DNA from: Amborella trichopoda
Taxonomy: Eukaryota > Streptophyta > Magnoliopsida > Amborellales > Amborellaceae
Assembly: GCF_000471905.2 (NCBI RefSeq)
Contig: NW_006500010.1
Coordinates: 2,513,947 to 2,577,946 of the forward strand
Direction: 5' to 3'
Length of the DNA stretch: 64,000 nt
The translations under genes were made by a program, and so were the position numbers. Of this stretch, positions 24,182 through 35,724 are shown piece after piece. The notes beneath the pieces were generated by a model. It saw nothing but the letters and a program-made list of their open reading frames with translations, had not been told where the DNA came from and ran no database searches. How positions within the stretch are numbered: the stretch's first letter is position 1; every line of letters starts with the position of its first letter.

Positions 24182-24570
24182 GGAAAGAGTTTATATAGAG
24201 CCGAGGTTCTAAACAATCAATTAGAGCCTATCTCAAAACTTTCGGAAGAAGACGTTGTTTTGATATCCAAATATCCTCAAATTGATCATCTAGATTTCAA
24301 GATGCATGGATATAAGAAAAAAATGGATTTCAAGTTTTTGAAATAGTGCATCTTGTAACGCATTTTTGGACCGTCAATTTTCAAGATTTTCAAGTTGTCA
24401 TAAATCTCTTTGACCTACACTATTTTTGAAGCATTAAATTTTATAAGTAAAGATAAAAATATATTTTAAAGCTATCAAAAAGATTTCTAGTATTGAAACC
24501 ACATTTCTTGATACTATTTGAAGGTGTGTTTTACTTTGATTGTTTAAAGCCTCGGCTCTATATAAACCGG
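24182..24570. mobile_element. Family M1 small inverted-repeat element
   Basis: The 389-bp element has arms GTTTATATAGAGCCGAGG-TCTAAACAATCAA and its reverse complement ending TATATAAACC. The interior is AT-rich and matches the M1 copies at 49918, 55696 and 63755. No clear target-site duplication is visible in this copy. The family is probably Mutator-like, judged from the 9-bp duplication of the 55.7 kb copy. Confidence 0.8.
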
Positions 24571-25540
24571 TAAATGCATGAAAAAACTAGAAAAGATAAT
24601 TATTGACCTGCTCTTATTAGTACTTTTTAATGTAATTGATCTTGCCATTGGTCCAGATTGATTCACCGATTGCCATCACAACTGGTTAAAGCCAAAATTG
24701 AAATTTTTTTTTCTTTAGATTAAGAGACAAATCTTATTCTATTTGACTTAAGGGTTTTGCCTCAATAGAACAAGGCAGAACAATCAGCTAAACAAGGTAA
24801 AAATAGCATAAGAATCATGAGAAATTGATTGACGAACGAGATGAATGAAAATGCAGAGAAAATCAGTGCAAAAAAGCTTACTAAACCTAAAAAACACAAG
24901 ATTTATTTTTAAATAAATGCTGTTTAAAAAATTGAATAACAGGCTAATATGGAATCACCTAGTGCCGTTTGGTTTAATCTGTATCTGTTTCGATGTTCTA
25001 AGTGGGTTTTTCTGCGTAACTGGTTTTGGTTTCCATCTCTAGGTTGATATTTCCATCTGTGCCTGCTATTTCATGTGAATCTTTCCTTCTCTATATCGAG
25101 CCTTCAATTTTTATAATACTACAACATTTCCTTCTCTATATTGAGCCTTGAATTTTTATAATACTACAACATGCCGGGAAGAAGTATTATGTAAAGGGGT
25201 GTTTTATATGACAATTAACTTTATATGGAACATTGTGATTCAATGTTCTATATAACATTGTGATATGGAAGGAGAGCCTTTGCATATGTAGCATTGTGAT
25301 TCAACCATCTGATTTCAACAATAGTTTAGGTGTGTCTTCTATTCAAAGTTTGTAAAAAAGGTTAAAATACTTTGTCACTGGCTTTTTTTTAGCTATGAAA
25401 TACTAAAAATAATCCTAGCTAGGAATTTACCTGATAGAGTAAATAGATGATTTGTTATCTTGGAGAGGACACATACATGCTTTTGTTAAAACTGTTTATT
25501 TTGTACATTTGTGATGCAATTGAAAAATAACAGGTTGCCA

Positions 25541-27345
25541 ATAACCTAGCAAAACAATTGTATTTTAAAGAGAAATAAAAATTTGAGAAAAAATATGCAA
25601 AACAAAAGTATAAACATGGGGATCCAAGTCCTCCACTACATACTATAAGAGCAAAGAGAAGAAAAACCTACCAAAAAAAAAAAAAAGATTCTCTCCCTCT
25701 CTCTACAATAAAACTTTTTTCATTCAACCAAAATCCATAAAAAATAACCACCTAACTTTACATAGGCCCATTTTCTTTTTACGTACAATGCTTGGTGCTT
25801 TTTTTTTTTAGGGGATAAGTACCACTTTTGTTTTTACTATTAAAAAATAACTTCCTTCATAAAAAAAAAAAAACTAAATATATATATATATATATATATA
25901 TCTTCGAAGTCGAAGTTTCTAAAAGTCAAACTTGCCTAAAACGAACTCAGGCCAAAACAAAAAAAGTGCGTACATACCAAAAAAAAAAAAACATTTAACC
26001 TTCCTAAAAAACAAAATGATACCACCTACAAAAAGGTACTCCTTTTCAAACCCACACCTCTTAAATATAAATGGACTATTTTCAAACCAACACCTCTTAA
26101 ATATAAATGGACTATCTAAAGATAAACCTACCCATCTAAAGAGTAGCATTCCCAAAGTTGAAAAACATAACCCTAACCCCTAAAATAAATATATAGATAT
26201 TTTAAAATAACTTAGTAAAAATTACATGTAGAAATAAAAATAAAAAAATTAAAATTAAAATATAATATCGATTTAACCTTCTCTTAATTTGCATCATTTT
26301 CCCTATTAAGAATAATCTCAACCTCAAAATTTGAAATTCGTTAAGATCATTTTTCCAATAGCCTTACAACCTTATTCAACTTATAACATTATAAACACAA
26401 TCCTGTGACTTTTGGGTTATTGTCGTGACACAACGATTATGCATTGATAAAAAGAAACCCTCAAGGAAATGGTCATTTTATATCAATAGAGTCTGTTTAG
26501 AAACTTGCTGAAATTACTCAGGCTCATCCCTCGGACATACCACTTGTGCATCTTTGAAATGAGCACTAGATTCAATGGTCGAACCAATTTGACCTATTGA
26601 TTCTCCTTGAAAGCTTTCATCTTTTTCTCGTCAAGTATCTCTAAAGGCTGGAGCACCTTTGGATTTGAGTCGATATATTGTGTCTCTCTCTCCATTGATA
26701 AAAAAGTTAGATATCCTTGCTGCCACAAAGCCAATTTTTGCCTTTCATCTTGTTTTTCACCAAATATAGGACATTCATAAAAAATAGGGTCACACATGAC
26801 ATCAATGAATGATAATTCCCATTCAAGATCCAAACCTACTTGTTTTTCACTTTCAACTGGTTCTTCATTAAACTTAGGTAGATCACTCTCCCTGCCGTGA
26901 GGCTCTCGACATGGAGAGTGCGTATAGCACGGGTACTCGAAATAACATCCGACTCACTACCGTCATCATAGTATGTCCAGGTTGGATTTTACGCTAAGTA
27001 CTAGGTCAGCTCCTTTACTTGCCCTATCAAAGTTTTGAGTTCTATATCTTCGAGGTCTCGTTCTCGTTGAAAGGGCTCAATCCTAATGCCCAGCCATAGT
27101 CTATTATCACAATAATTGACTGATGCTCTGATACCACCTGACATAGTTAAAACTTACTGCAAATACAATTGTGTTTAAGAGAGAAATAAAAAACTAAGAA
27201 AAAATTTGCAGGAAAAAAGTAGACATGGGGATTCGAGTCCTCCACCACGCACCATAAAAGAGAAAAAAAACCCACAAAGAAAGCTCTCTCTCTCTCTATA
27301 ATAAATTTTTTTCATTCAACCAAAATCCATCAAAAAAAATAATCC
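25541..27345 (-). mobile_element. Candidate short LTR retroelement (TRIM-like), relic
   Basis: Related sequences of about 200 bp lie at 25541-25760 and 27149-27345; both contain GAGAAATAAAAA, CATGGGGAT and TTCATTCAACCAAAATCCAT. Next to the right copy the minus strand reads TGGTATCAGAGC, the initiator-Met tRNA primer-binding site typical of plant Copia elements. The interior is about 1.4 kb. I recognise no retroviral-type protein in it. It looks old and non-autonomous. Confidence 0.35.
25905..26320. repeat. Dispersed repeat shared with 29925-30215
   Basis: Matching stretches include TTTAACCTTCCTAAAAAACA, CTAAAGATAAACC-CCATCTAAAGA and CTTCTCTTAAT-TGCATC. This copy also has a local tandem duplication around CACCTCTTAAATATAAATGG (26054-26115). 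It is noncoding. Confidence 0.65.
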
Positions 27346-28660
27346 CAAAACTGGGGCTGAGAATTTACATGGATTAGATCCAAAACTTGAGATTTGGATC
27401 CTATTTCGATTCGAGAATGGATCCAAAATTCAGATCTGAATTTAAAAATTAGATCCAGATAAAAATTACGATTGGATCTGAGTACAAGTTGATCCAGTGC
27501 TCTATACGCCTAATTCTCCGTAGAAATTATGCACAAATAGAAATTATGATCCGATTTGGGTCCAAGATTGACGGGGAAAAGCTGCATCATTGGTAGAAAA
27601 GATAGGTGCTCTATATGCTCCGACTATATTTCACAGTGGAAACCCTAGCTCCAAAAGAAACTACTGTTCTTCTTGGGTCCTCATCCCTCTACATTCCCTT
27701 CAGCCTGCCACCCGCCCATTTCAAGCCATCTCTCTCTCTCTCTCTCTCTCTCTGCAATTTGACAGGAGCTTCCTGGGCTCTTCAATTCCCATCAGCCTGC
27801 AACCCAACTTATAAACAAATATCCCATCTCCCCTCTATCCCTCTCTCTCTCTCGCTGCTATTCTCTCCCTCTTTTTCTCTCTCGTGTTGTAGGAGTGGTC
27901 AATGGATTCCCTTACTCTCACTTTTCTCTCTTACTCTCTCTTTTCTTTTATTTTGGTTCTCTGCTTACACTATTTTTCTCTAAAAAAACAAACCATTCTC
28001 TCTCTTTCTATCTCCCTAATTCTTTTTCTCGCTATGGACTATTGAATAAGATTTTTGTCACCTTATTTGGGTTAAGGATTGTGGTGGACCGCATTACAAG
28101 CTTGAAAAAAACTTATTGCAGTCCAGCACACAGTGTGCTAGACCTCATTACAAGCAATATAATTAGAAACTAGGGTTGAATTTGAAGTAGCGTGGTTACC
28201 TGACGCTGATGAGCCGATATTTGAGACTTTCGCGGTTTAGATGTTGGGGTTAATTTTGGAGTTGCTGATGACTAAGAATTACACGTTGCTGATGACTAAG
28301 AATTACCCGTGCTTAATAAAGGAGAAGCTATTTGTGAAGTTTGATTGATTGAAGAGGGCTCATACTGAAGAATAGAGTGATAAATTTACAGAGATAGGTT
28401 GTAGAGTGATAAATTTACAGAGATAGGTTGTAAATTAAGGTTTGATGATTATCTGAAAAGGTTTCATTGGATTTGGAAAATTCAATTGTGTAAATAAGCC
28501 AGTGCTGATTGCACAATTTAGATCTATTCATTTTTCTATACTTAAAGTGATCTTGTTACTTAAAAGAGAGGAAGAGAGGATACGTCTTGAGAGAGAAGGG
28601 AGATTTTGAATGGAGAGGGAAAGTGTGTTTGGACATAGAGAGAGAGAAATGGGTTAGGAT
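27345..28660. other. CT-rich and GATCC-rich spacer with small tandem duplications
   Basis: Contents: GATCCAAA-rich sequence at 27380-27510, long (CT)n tracts at 27730-27755 and 27840-27885, a 26-bp tandem pair at about 28262-28310 (TTGCTGATGACTAAGAATTA), and a 29-bp tandem pair at about 28374-28433 (AGAGTGATAAATTTACAGAG). No gene was recognised. Confidence 0.55.
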
Positions 28661-28667
28661 TTGGGGC

Positions 28668-29765
28668 GTGCTAGGATTTAACAACCTTTTTAGACCTGAA
28701 AATAGGAATTCCAAAAGTTGGATCGGACAAAGATTGAGTATGAATCTCAAATCTTGGATCTCACCAAGATCATGTATTTATCTAACTAGAAACAAAGAAA
28801 CAAAATGCGAGAGAGTACGAGCATGAGTCATTCCACGAGAAATAAAGCAGAAAAAATAGACACCACAAAAATACAAAGATTTACATGCTTACATGGGCAC
28901 AACAAACTGAAATCTACTATACTAATGTCCACTATACATCACAGACCACAAAAGCCAATCGACACTAATGTCCACTATACATCACAGACCACAAAAGCCA
29001 ATCGACCAAAACCAGTCGAGCAAACATTTTTAGACCCATCAATTTCTCATCTCTATTCCCTAGCTAAACCACTGTCCAGGAAGAAACCATCAACTAAACT
29101 ACTACCACTCTCCAAGAGGAGAACCTACAGAAGGCGCAATGTGGAATTTCTCTCTATAAGAAGCTCGTTTCGAGGCATTGCATCTACAGAAGGCACAATC
29201 TGGAATTTCTTATGGCTCTCTTCTATCTATGGGGAGGCTTTGCATCTACAGAATGTACAATGTGGAATTTCTCTTCATAAGAAGAGCTCTTCTCTCCAAG
29301 GGGAGGCATTGCAGCTCATGCACGAGAGGCCCCTACCTCACTCTTTCTAGAGGAAGCCAGCTTTTCCATATGATGACCCGAATAGAGCACACAAAATCAC
29401 TTCACTTTCACATATATATATAAGGTTAGGAGTCCATATAAAATAAAAAACTTTCTATAAATGTTACATATATGTCAAGAACCAAGATATATCCCAAAGT
29501 ACTAATCTGTTTAGATTTGTATTTCCTTTAAGAAACGTATCAATATCAATTCCAATCCCATGTAATATGAGATTTTTTTATGTTGGGTGAGTTTGGATAA
29601 TCACAATATCCAACACAGAGAGGTAAAGACATGGCAGGTAGAGAGATACATGTGATAGGGCAAAGAAAAATATGTTTTTATTTTGGGAGAGAGAATGTTG
29701 TCAAAGGAAAGAGTCACGTGATCCCAAAATATAGGAGAAGACAGAGAGTAAGGGCATTTTTTTAT
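28668..29765 (+). repeat. Dispersed repeat family R, long copy
   Basis: It begins TGCTAGGATTTAACAACC and ends near AGTAAGGGCATTTT, parallel to 32785-33741. A 43-bp tandem duplication sits inside (about 28920-29005), as do several reworked copies of a CATCTACAGAA-GCACAAT unit. The TG start and long noncoding body suggest a solo-LTR-like relic, but I cannot name the family. Confidence 0.55.
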
Positions 29766-29924
29766 CGTGAATCCATTAACTTTTGGACTTGAGGGGTAAA
29801 TATAAAAAAAAACAAGTATTCTAATTGAAGTTTATGGTGGGATACAAAAAGTACTGGAGAGTAGATGTTTAGAAAGTGGATTTTGGAGTATCTATAATTT
29901 TACCAAAACAAATATGTCTTCCAA

Positions 29925-30215
29925 GAACTTCTAAAAAGTCAAACTTACCGAAAACCAACTCAAGCCAAAAAAAAGTGTGTACCAAAAAATGATTTAACCT
30001 TCCTAAAAAACAAAAAAGATCTCCTTTTTGAACCACCACCTCTTCTCTAAAGATAAACCGGTCCATCTAAAGATAAGCCTTTCAAAAAATGAAAAAGCAT
30101 AACCCCATCTCCTAAAACAAATATTTTCTTAAAACAATAACGTAACAAAAATTACAAGTAGACATGAAAATCACATAAAAACATTGATGTAAACTTCTCT
30201 TAATGTGCATCGACT
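29925..30215. repeat. Dispersed repeat, second copy of 25905-26320
   Basis: See the shared motifs at the first copy. This one lacks the local tandem unit. It lies just upstream of the duplicated AP block. Confidence 0.6.
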
Positions 30216-30429
30216 TACTCTGTACAGAAGATCAATTTAGTAGGGTTTTATTCATATAGAAATTTGTGATCTATATTAAAACTAGTAAATTAGTAATTTC
30301 AATAAAAGACTCCTAGCTATTGATTTCCTCATGGGAGCAAATATAAAATTTTCTCCCACGAAAGCATGGAATACTTTCGGTGAAAATTACAAGATAACGC
30401 ATTCCTGTGAAAACAAATTCTCTTTGAGA

Positions 30430-32775
30430 GAAAGAAATGGAGCTTATAAAATTGTACAGAATGACGTTTGGCAGAAGAAAAAAAAAAGAATCTTCAAAAG
30501 GAAAATTTCCAAAAGAAAAAAAAAGAACCTTAAAAAAGATTCCTTTTTTTTTAGACATGTTTGAATCGTTGGAACCAACTTAAATCTCTCTCTGAAATGG
30601 AATGGAACATGCAGGCATTTTCCTCATGCTATCCGAAAAATGAAATAGAAAGGACAAAAACTATTAACTTTGTAATTTAAATTTAAAATTCACCAGCCCC
30701 GCCCCTTTAAAAGCACCTAATCCTAACGCCCACAACAGGAGGAAGAAACAAACACGCTGAGAGAAATGACAGGAAAACTAAGTTTTATGATACTTCTTAT
30801 CACCTTCATTTCCCTTTCCTCCTCCCTCTCTCTTCCCTCATTCACCACCTCTCTCTCTCCTCCCAAAACCGCACCACCACTGCAAGACTCCGACAACTTG
30901 TCCAAAGTTCCGGCCACCGCCTCCATTACCTATCAAACTTTCCAGTGAAAAATTCCAGCCGAAACCCCAATCTCATGTTCCACAAGAAATGGCACCAGAG
31001 ATCCATGGTGATAGCTACTTATACCTGGTTAATTTCTCCCTAGGAACCCCACCAGTTCAACAGCTTGCCATTTTAGACACGAGCGGCCCAATGCTATGGA
31101 TACAATGTGAGCTACGTGATCCCTGTTTCTCTCAATCTGTGCCCATTTTTTCCCCGGAGTCTTCAAAATCATTTTCTCCTGTTCATTAATCTGATTCTCT
31201 CTGTAATGACCTTCTTTGTGACGACAATAGAAACCTTTGCACCTTCTCCTCATCTTATGGCCAGAATGCCACAACCTCTGGCCAAATTGCCACTGAAACC
31301 TTAACTTTCTCATCCGATTCTGGCGACTGGCCAGAATTCTCACCGAAAATTGCCATTGGCTGTGGCTTTAGCAACAGGAATTTCTATTTTCCTGGTGGTT
31401 TTTCCAGCATATTTGGCCTAAGCAATAGCCCCATTTCCTTTATCTCGCAAAACTACAAATCAGAATAACATCAATTCTCATATTGTTTACTCAGGCTTTT
31501 GCTTGTAACCACTGAAACACAAACCAGCCAGCTCAGATTTGGCCCTGAAGCTGAGCTTTCAGGACCCGTTGTAAATGCTTCGATCTCTTGGACTATGGAA
31601 ATTCACTGTATTATTTGAAATTAATAGATATCAGCATAGGGGGCAACCCGTTAGGGATACCACCTAATGTGTTTGACATGGATTCTGATAAAAAAGGTGG
31701 TTTTGTGATGGATTCAGGAGCCACGGTTTCTTATTTGAGAGAAAGGGGCTACTCATATTTGAAAGATGGTATGGTTTACTGGTTTTCCAGTGCCAGGAAT
31801 TTGACACAAATTGATGGAAAAAAGTATGGTTTTGACCTTTGTTGGGAAATTCGGTCGCCAGAATTTAATGAGTTTCCTAATTTGACGCTTCATTTCGGGG
31901 AAACAGATTGGGAACTGATGCCGGAAAACGTGTTTTACATTGATAGAAGTGCCAGAATATTTTGCATGGTCATTTTGGTGTCAGATAAAATGTATGTCTA
32001 TCTTGGGGATGTGGACGTATCAGCAACAGGATTTTAGGGTGTTATATGACATTTCTGGGAGAAGGATTTCGGTGCAAAGACTGGTGGTGGTTAGGCCTTC
32101 TTGTTACAGTATCATGCTACTTTGTGTTTTATTTTGTTGTTCTTTTTTAGACATATTCCTCTCCTTTTTGTTTACAATAAGGTTTTAGTTTATTTTGATA
32201 CCTTTCTTTTTAATTAATGTATCCTTATGTTTTATGTTGGTGGGAAAAAAATTTAGCGCTTTGCTTTTTTTTTGTGTTGCAGATAATTTTATGAGGAACA
32301 ATGCCAAATAACATATAATCCAATATTAATTATATTTGAAACAATGATTTATCTACGAAAACAAGTGCACCCAAACAACCCCCAATGAATAATATTTAGG
32401 CTATAAAAAGGGAACGACAAGACAAGACAAGACATTTTAAATGGTTATTTTTATTAAAGATAATTATGATCAGCTACTATTAGAAAAAATCAGCCCAAGA
32501 AAAGCCATAATTTAGAGGCTTCTATTCCATGACAATTTTTAACTTTTTTCGAATGTAGGCCATGGCCTGAAAGGTGCTTCTAGGAACCACTCGATCGGCT
32601 TGTCCCGGAAACAGTCGATGCCAAATAATTATGGCTCTCTCATGCAACAACTATATTGTGTCACCTAAGTGCTAGATAGGCGCTGCATCATTCACCCCTT
32701 CTTGAAAAGAACTCTACCTCAAGTTTGAGAAATCTTTACTACGCTCCCATTCTGCTTCATATGAGCCTCAGATTT
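30430..32775 (+). repeat. Segmental duplication, copy 2 (with dead AP)
   Basis: This is the direct copy of 13200-15740. Promoter, coding and 3' flank all match, including the microsatellite-like poly-purine stretch and the 3' segment with GTAGGCCATGGCCTG. The right edge falls where a repeat of family R begins (32785). Confidence 0.85.
30766..32087 (+). pseudogene. Aspartic protease pseudogene, paralogue of 13602-14933
   Basis: It starts with the same signal peptide (MTGKLSFMILL) and is collinear with the open gene throughout. An early frameshift truncates the first frame at 30948. The body resumes at 30989 with YLYLVNFSLGTPPVQQ, and the first site reads LDTSGPMLWIQC. A stop interrupts after the SFSPVH segment (31190), with another near the FSY region (about 31468). 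The C-lobe is open again at 31588-32037 and keeps VMDSGATVSYL; the end is altered relative to the parent. The many shared rare features, such as DTS in place of DTG, show that the change at the active site predates the duplication. Confidence 0.92.
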
Positions 32776-32784
32776 TGGACAGAG

Positions 32785-33741
32785 TGTTAGGATTTAATAA
32801 CCCTTTTAGATGCGGAAAAGAGAATCTCAAAAGTTCGATCTCATCAAGATCGTGTACTTATCCAACTAGAAATAAAATAAAAGAGTGCACCAGCCATAAT
32901 ATGAGAAATAAAGCATTGTTCACCATAAGATGGCTACATCTATGGGTACGACAAACTAAAATCCATTATAATCCACTATACCAATGAGAGTTAGATTACA
33001 AATTTTGGGATATCGGTCATCTCCATTCCACAACTAAAACACTCTCCAGGAGGAAAACCTTGGGAGCAATCAATACTTTCTCTATCTAAAAGGGGAAACC
33101 ACCAAATATCTCCAAGTCTTTCTCTATCTAAAAGGGAAAACCACCAAATATCTTCATGGGAATTATTTCTCTACAAGAAACCAGCCTCTCAATTTAAAAC
33201 CAAGACTTTATCTATCTAAAAGTGGAAACTGCCAAATATCTTCTTGGAATCGCTTCTCTATAAGAAACTAACCTCTCAATCTACAGAAAGCACAATGTAG
33301 AGTTTCTCTTCATTAAGAAGCTCGCAGCTCTCTATGAAGAGGCCTTGCCTCACTTTTTCTAGAGGAAGCCACATTTCCCATATGGTGACTTGAATAAGAC
33401 ACACAAAATCTCTTCACTAGATATATCCAAGAGTACTAATCTTTTTGGATTTATATTTTATTTATGAAACTTATCAATATCATTCCTAATACCATATAAT
33501 ATGCGATTTCCTTATGTTGGGTGATTTTGAATAATCACAATATTGAACAGAGAGAGAGAGGGTAGAGAGAGAAAAAGAGAGAAGCACATAAGTAGATAGA
33601 GAGAGTTTCTTCGGTAGAGCAAGACAGAGTTTGAGAAGACAGAGCAAAATGTGTTTTTATTGTGGGAGAAAGAGTGTTGTCAAAGGGAGATAGTCACGTG
33701 ATCCCAAAATACAGGAGAAGAGAGAGAGTAAGGGCATTTTG
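32785..33741 (+). repeat. Dispersed repeat family R, copy cutting an AP pseudogene
   Basis: It begins TGTTAGGATTTAATAACC and ends AGTAAGGGCATTTTG. It holds a local tandem unit around TTTCTCTATCTAAAAGG (33100-33155). CAGAG occurs just outside both ends, but on the right that is native AP coding sequence and AP homology does not continue on the left. The flank match may therefore be chance. Confidence 0.55.
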
Positions 33742-34308
33742 CAGAGGGACAATTTACAGTCTACCTCAGCATATGTAAAAGAGTTCAAACGATCAAAGAT
33801 TGGGGCTTCCTGGGGGTAGCACGTATGACGCGGCATGCACTGTGTCCACATTAGGTTGCTTTCAGTGTCCAAAAATAACTGATAGCTTGCAGTTGTGGCC
33901 CCAATGCCAACTGTCATAAGGAAGTCTCCACTGATGGAGGTTGTTGTCGCTTTGAATGCCACCGGAGAGTATTCTTCTTCGGTGGCAGTCAAGGTTAAGT
34001 AACTAATAGCGTGCAGCTGTGGCCCCGATACCAACTGTCATAAGGAAGTCTCCACTGATGGAGGTAGTTGTCGCTTTGAATGCTGCCGGAGAGTATTCTT
34101 CTTCTGTGGCAGTCAAGGTTAAGTACTCATAACGAGTCATCGAGCGGGCGAAAGCATGCCTTACAAGGTCATACATAGTGGCATTGGGGTTGTAGAATGG
34201 TGACCCGAGCTCATCGTGATGGGTGAGGGCTACCCGGATCCCTGCGAAAGATGGAGAAGATATGAAGATGGTGAATTGTATTAGGGCAAGAGCTTTCAGG
34301 GATGCCAC
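33742..34308 (-). pseudogene. Aspartic protease 5' fragment with internal duplication
   Basis: It starts MASLKALALIQFTIFISS (signal peptide), followed by VALTHHDELGSPFYNP, the prosegment motif of the family. A 124-bp tandem duplication (offset 33895 against 34019) repeats the EEYSP-AFKATTTSISGDFLM region and breaks the frame, since 124 is not a multiple of 3. The first active site is altered to LDTESNLMWTQC. Homology stops after EVDCKLSLCK, where family R sequence begins. The C-lobe is absent here. Its closest relative in the window is the pseudogene at 35725-37170. Confidence 0.88.
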
Positions 34309-34924
34309 GAAAATCTGGTCAAGCTTGAGTGTGCATAGCTATTCATATAACATGCTGTATTATCTTGGCTAGATGTGAGGTGATATGGGAGTTACTGTGT
34401 TTCTAATTAGAGGTCATATGGGAGATATTTCCAGGTAATGTTATGGTAAACAAACTTTGCAAAGTGAACGGATTGAAGATTTCCTCAACCACCCTATATC
34501 AACAAGGGACGGTCGAGGAAATTCTAAGGATCACTTTTTCAGAAAAAGGAGAAAATATAGAAAAAAGAAAACATGCATTAAAAATTAAAACCCTGAAAAG
34601 TTTAATGAGAACTTAATATAAGTCAATTATATTTCATTGAATCAAAGAGAAAATCAAATTAGGCCTAATTATAGTAATATAACGTTTGTATTATCGAGTT
34701 TCATGGGGATCAGTGTAAAACAAGTTCTATAGAAATTGTCGTACTGTTAGAGACAGGTAGCACAAAATTGCAGCAGAGATATTCAGAAAAATGTCTTCCT
34801 CATAATGAAAAAGTGGAAATAGATTCGATTCGATGAGCACTAATTGCACGCATGTCAAGATTGAAAGCATTTTATTTGCAGCAATTTAAGTTAATTGTTG
34901 AAATCCAGTAAAGCTCAGGTCCTT

Positions 34925-35190
34925 ATTCGAATATTTAGGCAGCTTGACCCCACGCTTATGTCAATGAGATCTAGGATATAAAGCACCAGACGATTCTGCA
35001 ACAGGTACAAGTAAATCGGGGTTGAAAGGACGAAGCCCTCTGGGATGCTTGCTCAGTCTCCAAACTCAACTACACTCTGGCCACTTACCATTTTCTGAAT
35101 TTCTTCCCGATGCTATCAACTGGTTGGCTGACGACAAATGAGAGGGGCCTGGCCCAAAACTAATTACCCCAACAGCGATTGGTCCCAAAT
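34925..35190 (-). pseudogene. Orphan middle fragment of an aspartic protease
   Basis: It has no long open frame, but the minus strand reads in pieces PLSFVVSQPVDSIGKKF, then VEFGD, ASIPEG, LSTPIYLY, and YILDLIDISVGSS. These align in order with the region between the FGCG loop and the DISVG strand of the neighbouring APs. At least two in-frame stops are present. It cannot be the missing 3' half of 33742-34308 in simple order, because it lies upstream of that fragment on the minus strand. It is a remnant of another copy or of a rearrangement. Confidence 0.7.
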
Positions 35191-35724
35191 CACTAATGTA
35201 TATTAGGTGTGTCTTGATGAGAAGAATACATGCTTAACATTTCAAATGATTTAGATTTATGTAAAAAAATAAAATTTAAATACAAAATGAAGTCGTGACA
35301 GTCAAATCAACCCCTATTCAATCCGGGCTATTGGGTTTATATGTAAATATGAGCTAGTGAGCTAATTTTTAATATGCACCGTAATTTGATTATTTAAGGC
35401 CTCACCCCAGTGTAAACCTTTTCCATATAGAATCATTATTTTTATCTTGTTGTATATTCTTTACTCGGAGCAATGAATCAATATCTAATGTTACTCTTGG
35501 ATGGAATGATGTCACGAAAGCAATGATCTTGAAGCAATAGCATAGCAAGCAAGTTTGAGAGTGATGAAAGAGAGAAACATGGGGGATGGGGGAGGGGCTC
35601 AGAAAGACACAGGAAGCACTATCAATCACTACTATTATTTCTGTAAAAACTTATTTATAAATCAATTAAGTGAAACTCTTGTACAAAGATCTGGGTTTTT
35701 TCAATCACAACAAATCTGAACCTC

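Noticed and set aside
28805-29350. 181-codon plus-strand frame
   Set aside because: It lies in dispersed repeat family R, is rich in Ser/Arg/Thr by chance composition, and is not kept in the copy at 32.8 kb.
32780-33746. CAGAG on both sides of family R copy as a 5-bp target-site duplication
   Set aside because: The right CAGAG is native AP coding sequence, and AP homology does not resume on the left, so the match may be chance or mark a deletion.
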